From Bacteroidia bacterium (GTDB lineage Bacteria > Bacteroidota > Bacteroidia > Cytophagales > Cyclobacteriaceae): DNA of 64,000 nucleotides. The translations under genes and the position numbers were made by a program. Where the stretch lies: the NCBI GenBank assembly GCA_030425425.1, contig JAUIAO010000012.1, positions 1-64,000 of the forward strand. The letters run 5' to 3'. Of the stretch, positions 57,403-64,000 are shown piece after piece. The first letter of the stretch is position 1; each line of letters starts with the position of its first letter. The notes under the pieces were generated by a model, which was not told the origin of the DNA, ran no database searches, and saw only the letters and a program-made list of their open reading frames with translations.

Positions 57403-58872
57403 TTAGTGTGATTTCCAGAAATAAGGTGTGAAAAGCATGAGTACTGTGAATAGTTCCAGCCTTCCCAGAAGCATTAAGAACGCAAGTAACCACTTGCCGG
57501 GTGCAGAAATTCCTGCAAAGTTATCCACAGGTCCTACTTCTCCTATCCCAGGACCGATGTTTCCAAGGCAGGTAGCTACAGATCCAATGGCCGTGTCAAA
57601 GTCTGCTCCGAACATTCCCATGACCATAGACCCAGCCGCAAAGATGGCAATGTAGATCATAATGAATGCCAGAATATTGAAAGTGATGTCCTGAGAAACA
57701 GCTTTTCCATTAAGCCTGACGGGGATTACAGCTTTTGGGTGTAGCTGTCGCTTGAGTTCCATGAAGCTGTTTTTGATCAAAATGCTATGTCTAATCACCT
57801 TTACACCTCCTGCCGTAGATCCAGCAGATGCCCCAATAAACATAAGCACCACAAACAAAACAGTGACAAAGGGTGCCCAAGCTGTGTAATCTTCTGTGAT
57901 GTAGCCTGTGGTGGTCACCACCGAGACTACCTGAAATAAGCCATCTCTGATTGACTTCTCAAAACCATCATCGGTTACATTGAATATTACCAGCCCAACA
58001 ACGATACTCGTGACGATGACTAATCCAGAATAAACCCGGAATTCTTCATTATCAAGTACTTTTTTGAAGTTTTTGTGAAGAGCGAAGTACGTCATGGTAA
58101 AGTTTGTACCTGCGAGGAACATAAAGATGATGATCACATATTGTATGAATGGTGAAGTGAAATATGCAATGCTGGCATTCTTAGTAGAAAATCCTCCAGT
58201 TGCCATGGTTGTAAGCGCATGGTTAATGGCGTCATAAAAATTCATTCCTCCCAGCCATAGCAAGGCAGTTTCAGCCAAAGTAAGGCCAAGGTAGATCATC
58301 CAAAGACGCTTTGCAGTTTCTTTGATTCTTGGTTGTAGTTTGTCCGGAGAGATTCCGGGTGCTTCAGCTACAAATAGCTGCATTCCTCCAATTCCCAAAA
58401 TAGGTAAAATAGCTACTGTAAGTACAATAATTCCCATTCCACCGATCCACTGCGTAAGGCTTCTCCAAAAAAGAATTCCCTTGTCAATAGATTCAATATC
58501 CGTCAGTATAGTGGCTCCGGTTGTAGAGAAACCGCTCAGTGTTTCGAAAAATGCATCCGTGAGATTTGGTATCGCACCACTTAATAAATAGGGTAGTGAC
58601 CCAAAAAATGACATGGATAACCATCCAAAAGTCACAATCAGGTACCCATCACGCTTTTTTAATTCGTTGTTTGCGTTTCCTTGATTACTGTTTCGAGTGA
58701 ATACCCACATGATGATCCCAGATACTGCTGTGATCATGGCAGATACGATGATAGCCCAGAAATCTCCCTCTCCGTAATACAAACTAAATGGAATACTGGT
58801 CAGCATAAATGCCCCATTCATCACCAACAGGATGCCTAATATTCTTATGATCACTCTGAAGTTGAAGCTCAT
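57403..58872 (-). CDS. trkH: Trk-type potassium uptake channel subunit TrkH
   Basis: A 489-residue membrane protein with four pore loops of the TrkH/Ktr family (GFSTTGATIL, ATGGFSTKNAS, TTTGYITED, CLGNIGPGIG). K+ passes through the selectivity filter these form, gated by TrkA from the cytoplasmic side. I take the ATG at 58872 (MSFNFRVIIR), 2 bases after the trkA stop, rather than a start 12 codons earlier inside trkA. Confidence 0.95.
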   Translation of the reverse strand: MSFNFRVIIRILGILLVMNGAFMLTSIPFSLYYGEGDFWAIIVSAMITAVSGIIMWVFTRNSNQGNANNELKKRDGYLIVTFGWLSMSFFGSLPYLLSGAIPNLTDAFFETLSGFSTTGATILTDIESIDKGILFWRSLTQWIGGMGIIVLTVAILPILGIGGMQLFVAEAPGISPDKLQPRIKETAKRLWMIYLGLTLAETALLWLGGMNFYDAINHALTTMATGGFSTKNASIAYFTSPFIQYVIIIFMFLAGTNFTMTYFALHKNFKKVLDNEEFRVYSGLVIVTSIVVGLVIFNVTDDGFEKSIRDGLFQVVSVVTTTGYITEDYTAWAPFVTVLFVVLMFIGASAGSTAGGVKVIRHSILIKNSFMELKRQLHPKAVIPVRLNGKAVSQDITFNILAFIMIYIAIFAAGSMVMGMFGADFDTAIGSVATCLGNIGPGIGEVGPVDNFAGISAPGKWLLAFLMLLGRLELFTVLMLFTPYFWKSH

Positions 58873-58874
58873 AG

Positions 58875-60215
58875 TTATTTGAAGAATCCTTCTACTTTGT
58901 GAATACACTCAGATTTGGAAAGTACTACCACGCGATCTTTGGGTTGAAACTGGAAGTTGCCACGTACAGTATATCCAACTCCTTTCCTGATCACACCACC
59001 GATGATCGCTGTTTTTGGAAAATCGATATGTCGAAGCTCTTTTGTTAGGATTTTAGAATCAGGCTGGATTTCAAATTCCAGGATCTCCGCATCCACACCA
59101 TGAATACTGGTCAAATTCAGTACTTGTCCTTTTCTGATGTATCTGAAAATAAAATTCGCTGCAATCAGCTTTTTATTGATCAAAGTATCCACACCTATGT
59201 TTTGAGAAAGGTGGATATAATCCATATTTTCTACCGCCGCTATGGTTTTTCTTACGCCATTATTTTTTGCTACCAGGCAAGACATGATGTTGGTTTCAGA
59301 GTTGCCTGTTACCGCTATCACAGCATCCATATGATCTATGCCTTCCTCTTTCAACAGGTCTATGTCTCGTCCGTCTCCATTGATGATCATGGTGTCTGGG
59401 AGTTCGTCTGCCAGGAAGAAGCACTTTTCCTTGTCTTTTTCGATCAGCTTGATATTGTACTTTTTACTTAGTTGTCGAGCAGTATTGATCCCTACTTTAC
59501 TACCTCCCAGAATGAGGATATTTCTGATTTCGATACGCTCTTTTCCGGCAAGGTTCATCACCCGGTCTATACCATTCGGCTCGGTAATGAAATATGCATG
59601 ATCATTGAGCATGAAGCAATTATTCCCGTGGGGAATGATCGTTTCTTTATCTCGTAGAATTGCTACTGTGGTGAAATTATGATCTGGATTGAGATAGGCT
59701 GTTTCTGTCAATGTTTTGTCCTTCAGCTCACAGTTTTCGTCTACCGTAATGCCAATTAGCGAAAGCATACCTTTCTCAAACTCAAAAGTGTCTGTGAGTG
59801 CAGATTGCTTGACAAGTCGCTTGATCTCTTTTGCAGCCAGAGATTCAGGAGAGATGATTTCATCAATACCGATTGACTTCAGATCTAACTTTTCTCGCTG
59901 ATGTAGCAACTCGATATTCGAAATACGTGCGACTGTTCTTTTTGCTCCTAATTTTTTACCAATAATCGCAGTGGTGAGATTGGTGTCTTCAATGGATGTA
60001 ACGGCGATCAAAAGATCTGCTTTGGCAACATTGGCTTCTTCCAGTATGCGGACAGAAGTGCTACTGCCTCTGATAGTGCCCACGTCCAGGTGCGCTGAGG
60101 CGTGTTCTAATACGGTGCTATCCTGATCTATGAGGATGATGTCCTGTTCCTCATATGCCAATAATTTGGCAAGGTGAAATCCAAGATCTCCAGCTCCGGC
60201 AATGATGATTCTCAT
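58875..60215 (-). CDS. trkA: Trk potassium transporter regulatory subunit TrkA
   Basis: A 446-residue cytoplasmic protein made of two RCK units, each with a nucleotide-binding Rossmann domain (IIAGAGDLGFHLA and ILGGSKVGINTARQ) and a TrkA-C domain. It binds NAD(H)/ATP and controls TrkH, encoded 2 bases downstream. A minus-strand TATATTTG box at 60237-60244 is the probable promoter of the trkA-trkH-lgt operon. Confidence 0.96.
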   Translation of the reverse strand: MRIIIAGAGDLGFHLAKLLAYEEQDIILIDQDSTVLEHASAHLDVGTIRGSSTSVRILEEANVAKADLLIAVTSIEDTNLTTAIIGKKLGAKRTVARISNIELLHQREKLDLKSIGIDEIISPESLAAKEIKRLVKQSALTDTFEFEKGMLSLIGITVDENCELKDKTLTETAYLNPDHNFTTVAILRDKETIIPHGNNCFMLNDHAYFITEPNGIDRVMNLAGKERIEIRNILILGGSKVGINTARQLSKKYNIKLIEKDKEKCFFLADELPDTMIINGDGRDIDLLKEEGIDHMDAVIAVTGNSETNIMSCLVAKNNGVRKTIAAVENMDYIHLSQNIGVDTLINKKLIAANFIFRYIRKGQVLNLTSIHGVDAEILEFEIQPDSKILTKELRHIDFPKTAIIGGVIRKGVGYTVRGNFQFQPKDRVVVLSKSECIHKVEGFFK

Positions 60216-60236
60216 AACATTTCCTTTCTAGGGGGG

Positions 60237-60244
60237 CAAATATA
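60237..60244 (-). promoter_or_regulatory. -7 box of trkA
   Basis: The minus strand reads TATATTTG, followed by C, matching TAnnTTTG, 21 bases before the ATG. A direct repeat CATGTTAT lies just upstream of it. Confidence 0.5.
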
Positions 60245-60322
60245 CATGTTATGCTTTATGAGCATGTTATCTCTATCTTCTTATTCGGTCAGACGGGAAG
60301 AATAGTCGATAGTTACTGATAT

Positions 60323-61666
60323 TTATTTAAGATTCCGAAAATAATCCAGTGCAGCCTGTTTTGCTTTTGGTGCCAATAATATCGCTCCAATCATCGTAGG
60401 AAAGGCCATTAGACCATAAGCAAGGTCAATGAAAGAAACTACCACTTGCAGTGTGGACACGGAACCCACGATCACTAATCCGATGTACCAAAAATTGAAA
60501 AGGTGAGCATATTTCACCCCTATGAGAAATGATAAGCATTTCTGACCATAATAGGCAAATCCAAAAAGCGTAGTAAAGGCAAAAATCAAAACGCACATAG
60601 TGAGAATATACGGACCTACCACGGGTATACTATCTCCAAAAGCTTTTGCCGTGAGCGAAATGCCATTGAGATCTGAAGTTTTCCAAACATCGGTTACTAA
60701 TATGGCCAAACCGGTCATTGTACAAATGACTAAGGTATCTATAGCAGGTCCCAACATGGCGACCAAACCCTCTCTGACAGGTTCTTTTGTTTTTGCAGCA
60801 CCATGCATCATCGGAGCTGTTCCAATTCCTGCTTCATTCGAGAAAGCCGCTCGCCTTGCTCCAGCAATGATCAATGCACCTACAGCTCCTCCCATTGCGG
60901 ATTCAGCAGTAAAAGCATCGGTAAGAATTAATAGGAATGAATTGCCAAGGCTTTGAATGTTTACGATTAGAATAACCAACACACTCAAAACATATATAAC
61001 TACCATAGACGGCACCAGCTTTCCAGCTACTTCCCCAATCCGTCTGATTCCGCCGAAGATTACCAAAGCTACTAATATGGCAATCGTAATGCCCATCCCC
61101 AAATCAAAATTCATGCTTTCGGATGTTGTGAGATCTGTGAAGAGGATATCCTTGATGGCTTGGATAATTTGGTTCGTTTGGAAAATAGGCGTAGCCCCAA
61201 AAAATCCTGCTGCAGCAAAGAACATCGCTAATGGCTTCCATTTTTCCCCAAGACCTTCACGGATGTAATACATCGGTCCACCCTGGATTTTTCCTTCAGA
61301 ATCTTTACCTCGATACATCACTGCCAGGGTTGCGGTGAAAAACTTGGTGGCCATGCCCAGAAATGCACTGACCCACATCCAGAAGATAGCTCCCGGACCT
61401 CCCATAGCGATGGCTACAGCAACTCCCGAAATATTTCCCATACCGATAGTGGCTGCCAGCGCACCGGAAAGCGCCTGAAAATGATTGATATCACCTGGAT
61501 CATTCTGGTTGTCATATTTTCCCCGAAGCACATCAATAGCGTGCCTAAAGAATCGGAAAGGCAAAAAACCTGAATAGATCATGAAGAATAGTCCACCACC
61601 TAAAAGCAAGATCAATAAAGGAGTGCCCCAAATAAAATTGGCGGCATTGATGATGAAATTATCCAT
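60323..61666 (-). CDS. Alanine/glycine:cation symporter (AGCS family)
   Basis: A 447-residue inner-membrane carrier that imports alanine or glycine with Na+ or H+. The AGCS signature GMGNISGVAVAIAMGGPGAIFWMW is complete, as is SNEAGIGTAPM. About eleven helices are expected. Its ATG lies inside the last codons of the HEPN gene (8-base overlap, 61659-61666), so translation may be coupled to a toxin-antitoxin-like pair. This is an odd arrangement for a nutrient carrier. Confidence 0.94.
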   Translation of the reverse strand: MDNFIINAANFIWGTPLLILLLGGGLFFMIYSGFLPFRFFRHAIDVLRGKYDNQNDPGDINHFQALSGALAATIGMGNISGVAVAIAMGGPGAIFWMWVSAFLGMATKFFTATLAVMYRGKDSEGKIQGGPMYYIREGLGEKWKPLAMFFAAAGFFGATPIFQTNQIIQAIKDILFTDLTTSESMNFDLGMGITIAILVALVIFGGIRRIGEVAGKLVPSMVVIYVLSVLVILIVNIQSLGNSFLLILTDAFTAESAMGGAVGALIIAGARRAAFSNEAGIGTAPMMHGAAKTKEPVREGLVAMLGPAIDTLVICTMTGLAILVTDVWKTSDLNGISLTAKAFGDSIPVVGPYILTMCVLIFAFTTLFGFAYYGQKCLSFLIGVKYAHLFNFWYIGLVIVGSVSTLQVVVSFIDLAYGLMAFPTMIGAILLAPKAKQAALDYFRNLK

Positions 61667-62075
61667 TAGTTTGGACTTTTCCTTCTGTGTTAATTATCTG
61701 TTCAATAGAATCGATGAGGTTATTAGCGGGTTTAAGATTAATGATTACTTCATTTTTATCGAATTCAACAAAATCATCGTAATCTCCAGTGTGTCTGAGA
61801 TTGAAAATGTTAGAATAGAATTTACCAAGCTCTTTAGAAACAATTCCTGTTTTCACAAAATGTAATCCAAACATTTGTCTAGTGCCTGAATGTGTCTGAC
61901 TATTTATTCGGTAATGAAGTAATAAGCCTGAAACCGCATAATAGCAGGCATAATAAATTCTATTGATAGCCGTTGTCCACAATTCATTTTCAATCAGGAT
62001 ACTAACTTCTTTGAGCGTTTCTTTTGCTCTATTTATTCTATAAATGACCATTTCTGTTCGTTCCTGATAATTCAT
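61659..62075 (-). CDS. HEPN-domain protein (possible RNase toxin of HEPN/MNT pair)
   Basis: A 138-residue four-helix HEPN protein (ERTEMVIYRINRAKETLKE, AINRIYYACYYAVSGLL, LRHTGDYDDF). The RxxxxxH spacing of RQMFGLH satisfies the loose catalytic pattern of HEPN RNases, but the common R-x4-H-Y motif is not clear. It is coupled to the nucleotidyltransferase upstream by ATGA and overlaps the AGCS gene downstream by 8 bases. In known pairs MNT modifies and silences HEPN; which role applies here is unproven. Confidence 0.83.
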   Translation of the reverse strand: MNYQERTEMVIYRINRAKETLKEVSILIENELWTTAINRIYYACYYAVSGLLLHYRINSQTHSGTRQMFGLHFVKTGIVSKELGKFYSNIFNLRHTGDYDDFVEFDKNEVIINLKPANNLIDSIEQIINTEGKVQTNG

Positions 62076-62389
62076 AACCTTACCCCGTCCTTCATCACAT
62101 TTTCATAAAAAGGTGTAATACGATGCCTGGTTTCCCAATCTTTCTTTGCAAGTACAAGAGGGCTGATCAGCAAACCTGTTTCAAATTCAATATCGTACAG
62201 AGGGTAACTGACCTCCACTTTATCCTGAGCAGTGATTTTTGATTTTTCCAATAAAATCAATACATCAATATCAGAATGCTCGTTTTGTTCGCCTCTGGCA
62301 TATGAGCCATATAAAATCACCGTTGCATCCGGTGCAACAGCATTTATTTTTCGTTTTATGGATGACAATATTTTTTCTGAGTTTGTCAT
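62072..62389 (-). CDS. Minimal nucleotidyltransferase (MNT)
   Basis: A 105-residue nucleotidyltransferase of the polymerase-beta type. The catalytic motif LYGSYARGE, then SDIDVLILL, has the expected two aspartates. It is encoded upstream of the HEPN partner with a 4-base overlap. MNT proteins of this kind can transfer AMP to their HEPN partner and act as its antidote. A TATCTTTG box (62394-62401, minus strand) ends 4 bases before the ATG. Confidence 0.88.
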   Translation of the reverse strand: MTNSEKILSSIKRKINAVAPDATVILYGSYARGEQNEHSDIDVLILLEKSKITAQDKVEVSYPLYDIEFETGLLISPLVLAKKDWETRHRITPFYENVMKDGVRL

Positions 62390-62393
62390 TAGG

Positions 62394-62401
62394 CAAAGAT
62401 A
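62394..62401 (-). promoter_or_regulatory. -7 box immediately before MNT gene
   Basis: The minus strand reads TATCTTTG, then CCTA and the ATG, which implies a leaderless transcript if used. Confidence 0.35.
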
Positions 62402-62444
62402 AGATACAAAAAGTGGATAATTTTTAGTAGATAATTTTGGGATG

Positions 62445-63122
62445 TTATTTTTTTAAATGAGGTTCCAAGTACTCCCATACATTTTTGGCAACTACTTTTG
62501 CGCCTTTGGCAGTAGGATGTATTCCATCGTCTTGATTGAGTTCGGGATTGCCACCTACACCGTCCAAGATGAAAGGGATTAGCTGTGCCTCAGTGGCATT
62601 GGCTGCTGCCGGAAATATACTTCTAAACTTGCTGGTGTAATCTACTCCCAGGTTAGGAGGCACCTCCATGCTTGCGATAAAGATCAAAGCAACCGGATTC
62701 ACTTTTTTGACCTTGTTTACAATCGCGATCAGGTTTTTTTCACTTTCCTCTAAATCTAAGCCACGAAGGCCATCATTTGCACCAAGCTCTAGCACAAACA
62801 CATCAGGTACAGTTTGTAGTACCCAATCTATTCGGTTGAGACCTCCGGCAGTCGTTTCTCCACTGAGTCCCGCATTTACCACCTGATAGGGATAATCCAA
62901 AGAATCTATCCAATTCTGAATGACTGAAGGGAAGGATTCTTCCAGCGCAATACCGTATCCTGCAGTAATGCTATTCCCAAAAAACATGAGGATTTTCTTT
63001 TGATCTATATTCCGCTGCTCGTTCACTGCTTGTTGTTGAGATTTTTGCTCTTTTTTCTTATCTGGAGCAGAACAAGCCGCTACTGATACTAGAAAGATGA
63101 GACTGATGATTTTTAGGTTCAT
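62445..63122 (-). CDS. GDSL/SGNH arylesterase lipoprotein (TesA-like)
   Basis: A 225-residue SGNH hydrolase. Block I (FFGNSITAGYGI) carries the nucleophile serine, LSGETTAGG and LGANDGLRG are blocks II and III, and DDGIHPTAKG supplies the Asp-His pair. The N-terminus at the ATG 63122 encodes a lipobox (SVAACSAPD, Cys17), so the enzyme is a lipoprotein rather than a free periplasmic protein. An upstream start would add 32 unrelated residues. It is divergent from a YbbA-like ATPase gene, as tesA is in many bacteria. Confidence 0.93.
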   Translation of the reverse strand: MNLKIISLIFLVSVAACSAPDKKKEQKSQQQAVNEQRNIDQKKILMFFGNSITAGYGIALEESFPSVIQNWIDSLDYPYQVVNAGLSGETTAGGLNRIDWVLQTVPDVFVLELGANDGLRGLDLEESEKNLIAIVNKVKKVNPVALIFIASMEVPPNLGVDYTSKFRSIFPAAANATEAQLIPFILDGVGGNPELNQDDGIHPTAKGAKVVAKNVWEYLEPHLKK

Positions 63123-63260
63123 TTTGCTAGAATTCCTGGAATCTTCGAAATTAGGCACGATTAACTCTTCAAACAACTTGAGGCGCGGAATCATCACAAT
63201 TTGTACACATTTGAACAAGTGCAGGTTGAAATCGTTTTAAGGACTTTAAATAATCTATAA

Positions 63261-63926
63261 ATGGCAGGAATACTGGAAGTAGAGTCGATCATCAAAGAAT
63301 ATAAAAGCGGAGCAAAACCAATTCGAGTGCTGGATGAAGTGAGTTTTTCACTAAATGCTGGTCAGAGTATGTCGATTGTAGGGCCGAGCGGGAGTGGTAA
63401 AACGACGCTGCTGGGGCTTTGTGCCGGCTTGGATCGTGTGACGGACGGACGAATTACAGTGGATGGCATGTTGCTCAATTCCTTGTCAGAAGACGAACTG
63501 GCAGAACTGCGCAATCAAGAGATCGGATTTATCTTTCAAAATTTCCAGCTCATCCCCACTCTTACTGCGCTGGAAAACGTGATGGTGCCATTGGAGCTAA
63601 GAGGAGATCAATCAGCATTGGCGGTGGCTAAAGACTTGCTTTCTCGAGTAGGTCTGGGGGATCGACTGGATCATTATCCTACTCAGCTTTCGGGCGGTGA
63701 ACAGCAGCGGGTAGCTATTGCCAGAGCATTTGCTAACAAACCCAAAATCCTTTTTGCAGACGAGCCAACTGGAAATCTGGATGAAGATACTAGTCAATCC
63801 ATCGAAAACCTGATTTTTGAGATCAACAAAGAGCAAAACACTACACTAGTCATTGTAACGCATGACAATGATCTGGCAGCTAAGACTGATCAGGTGATTA
63901 GACTGAAGGGTGGGAAGTTGGTGTAA
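63261..63926 (+). CDS. ABC transporter ATPase, YbbA/LolD-like
   Basis: A 221-residue cytoplasmic ATPase of the MacB/LolD class. Walker A is GPSGSGKTT, the signature [14 protein letters not shown] and Walker [13 protein letters not shown]. The divergent TesA-like gene matches the ybbA-tesA arrangement of other bacteria, so the cognate permease (YbbP-like) should follow, but the window ends 74 bases after the stop and does not show it. Confidence 0.93.
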   Translation: MAGILEVESIIKEYKSGAKPIRVLDEVSFSLNAGQSMSIVGPSGSGKTTLLGLCAGLDRVTDGRITVDGMLLNSLSEDELAELRNQEIGFIFQNFQLIPTLTALENVMVPLELRGDQSALAVAKDLLSRVGLGDRLDHYPTQLSGGEQQRVAIARAFANKPKILFADEPTGNLDEDTSQSIENLIFEINKEQNTTLVIVTHDNDLAAKTDQVIRLKGGKLV

Positions 63927-64000
63927 GGGATAGTCTCTACTTTGTTTGCCTCGATTAGTGTCCACACTAGTTGAAACCACCATTGTGCTGTGAGGACACA
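63927..64000. other. Right edge of window
   Basis: These 74 bases contain no recognisable start of a permease gene or terminator. Confidence 0.4.

Noticed and set aside
1-64000. Insertion sequences, prophage, CRISPR arrays, rRNA genes
   Set aside because: I saw no transposase, integrase, phage structural gene, regularly spaced repeat or rRNA-like stretch in the window.

Overview
The window looks like chromosomal DNA from a marine-type Bacteroidota, most likely order Cytophagales. The family is not resolvable from sequence alone. The evidence is: promoters of the Bacteroidota type (TTG, 19-21 bases, TAnnTTTG); no Shine-Dalgarno sequences; a long 391-residue NusB; DUF1573, DUF4293, DUF4403 and DUF6503-type lipoproteins; a GT3 glycogen synthase; and many PD40, OmpA, CHAT and TPR envelope proteins. 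Base composition is AT-rich and even. I see no prophage, insertion sequence, CRISPR array or rRNA operon.

Layout. 0.06-2.3 kb: an aldo/keto reductase beside a rearrangement scar, where a 5'-truncated AraC regulator abuts the fused ends of a MacB/FtsX-type permease. 2.5-7.1 kb: an anaerobic pyruvate module, with an OFA-type transporter divergent from pflB-pflA and two Crp/Fnr-like boxes between them. 7.2-9.6 kb: a tightly overlapping operon of hemerythrin protein, ruvX, def and omega-amidase. 10-19 kb: a TPR histidine kinase, upp, an S41 protease with homogentisate dioxygenase, an MBL-fold protein and glycogen synthase. 19.2-25.5 kb: poorly characterised membrane and lipoproteins, one tRNA-Val and a large WG-repeat protein. 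25.5-30.6 kb: housekeeping genes on the minus strand (leucine dehydrogenase, nusB, ytxH; then DUF1573, yajC, ybbR-like, coaE). 30.7-35.4 kb: two ABC exporter half-genes facing each other with a BrnT/BrnA toxin-antitoxin module between them. 35.4-38.8 kb: truA, DUF4293, htpG. 38.9-40.5 kb: a lipoprotein and a PIN/RHH toxin-antitoxin pair. 40.6-49.0 kb: a three-gene exported operon encoding a TPR-CHAT protease, a PD40-OmpA protein and a large unknown protein. 49.2-56.2 kb: a GMC oxidoreductase and a cluster of lipoproteins that includes a C10 cysteine protease translationally coupled to a small lipoprotein. 56.3-61.7 kb: lgt, trkH, trkA and an AGCS symporter. 61.7-62.4 kb: a HEPN/MNT pair overlapping the symporter gene. 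62.4-63.9 kb: a TesA-like esterase divergent from a YbbA-like ATPase.

The best candidate for an undescribed system is the 40.6-49.0 kb operon. It joins an exported caspase-like CHAT protease carrying kinesin-light-chain-type TPRs, a peptidoglycan-anchoring OmpA protein with PD40 repeats, and a large exported protein of unknown family. Next come the C10 protease/lipoprotein pair, the split heterodimeric ABC exporter, and the two toxin-antitoxin promoters marked by tandem 11-bp repeats. Functions given are inferred from motifs read by eye; no database search was run.
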